Part shown: in pieces, positions 20,886 to 20,901 of the stretch
How the letters are laid out: every line of letters begins with the position of its first letter
Position numbering within the stretch: position 1 is the first letter of the stretch
IMG/VR virus record: IMGVR_UViG_3300034284_000268
Span: 1-20,901 of that record
Reading direction: 5' to 3' (one strand)
Source of the DNA: a virus
Length of the DNA stretch: 20,901 nucleotides
Program-made: the position numbers and the translations under genes
Notes under the pieces: generated by a model
Database searches by the model: none
Told to the model about the DNA's origin: nothing
The model's input: only the letters and a program-made list of their open reading frames with translations

Positions 20886-20901
20886 GATTATTTATTTTTG
20901 G

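Noticed and set aside
1-20901. CRISPR array, tRNA genes, insertion sequences or integrase
   Set aside because: No regularly spaced repeats, cloverleaf-like segments, transposase motifs or recombinase motifs were seen on either strand.

Overview
The window is a tightly packed segment of a tailed double-stranded DNA phage (or prophage), most probably infecting a member of the Bacteroidota (flavobacteria or relatives). The grounds are a moderate-to-low GC of about 40%, A-rich leaders with little Shine-Dalgarno signal, a TAnnTTTG-type -7 box, and structural proteins of types I associate with Bacteroidota phages. No integrase, attachment site, tRNA or rRNA is visible. Genes overlap or abut almost everywhere and no gene-free stretch exceeds about 90 bases.

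Nearly all genes are on the minus strand, so the genome is best read from right to left. (1) 20885 to 18832: small accessory or early-type genes, including two small membrane proteins, a sigma-factor-like protein and a ParB-fold protein. (2) 18835 to 17705: an ABC-ATPase fused to a GNAT acyltransferase domain, translationally coupled to parB and clearly lower in GC than its surroundings. This pair is a candidate DNA-modification module. (3) 17692 to 16026: packaging genes (DUF5681-type small-terminase candidate, a 60-aa protein, large terminase). (4) 15995 to 11449: two large tail/baseplate-type proteins and a 157-aa protein. (5) 10167 to 11452: an island of two related genes on the plus strand, possibly tail-assembly chaperones. 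(6) 10089 to 7653: XkdF-type prohead protease/scaffold, major capsid protein and probable tail tube protein, with two near-identical intrinsic terminators. (7) 7565 to 1017: a 115-aa protein, portal, head-tail connector, tape measure, tail-terminator-like protein, tail fibre and a DUF1566-type tip protein. (8) 1012 to 1: lysis end, with a 75-aa protein, a holin-like protein and a spanin-like lipoprotein cut by the window edge. A tape measure of 663 residues predicts a tail of roughly 100 nm by the usual 0.15 nm per residue, so a long-tailed virus.

Two signals stand out. First, four minus-strand units (starts at 7565, 10089, 11922, 15995) share a leader with fixed geometry: TTAACC, then 15 bases, then TACTTATTAAG or a close variant, ending immediately before the ATG. 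It looks like a phage promoter giving near-leaderless mRNAs, and the window encodes a sigma-like protein that could read it. Second, the ParB-like/ABC-GNAT pair resembles Mom-type DNA hypermodification enzymes and lies in a low-GC block whose right edge falls inside parB, which suggests recent acquisition.
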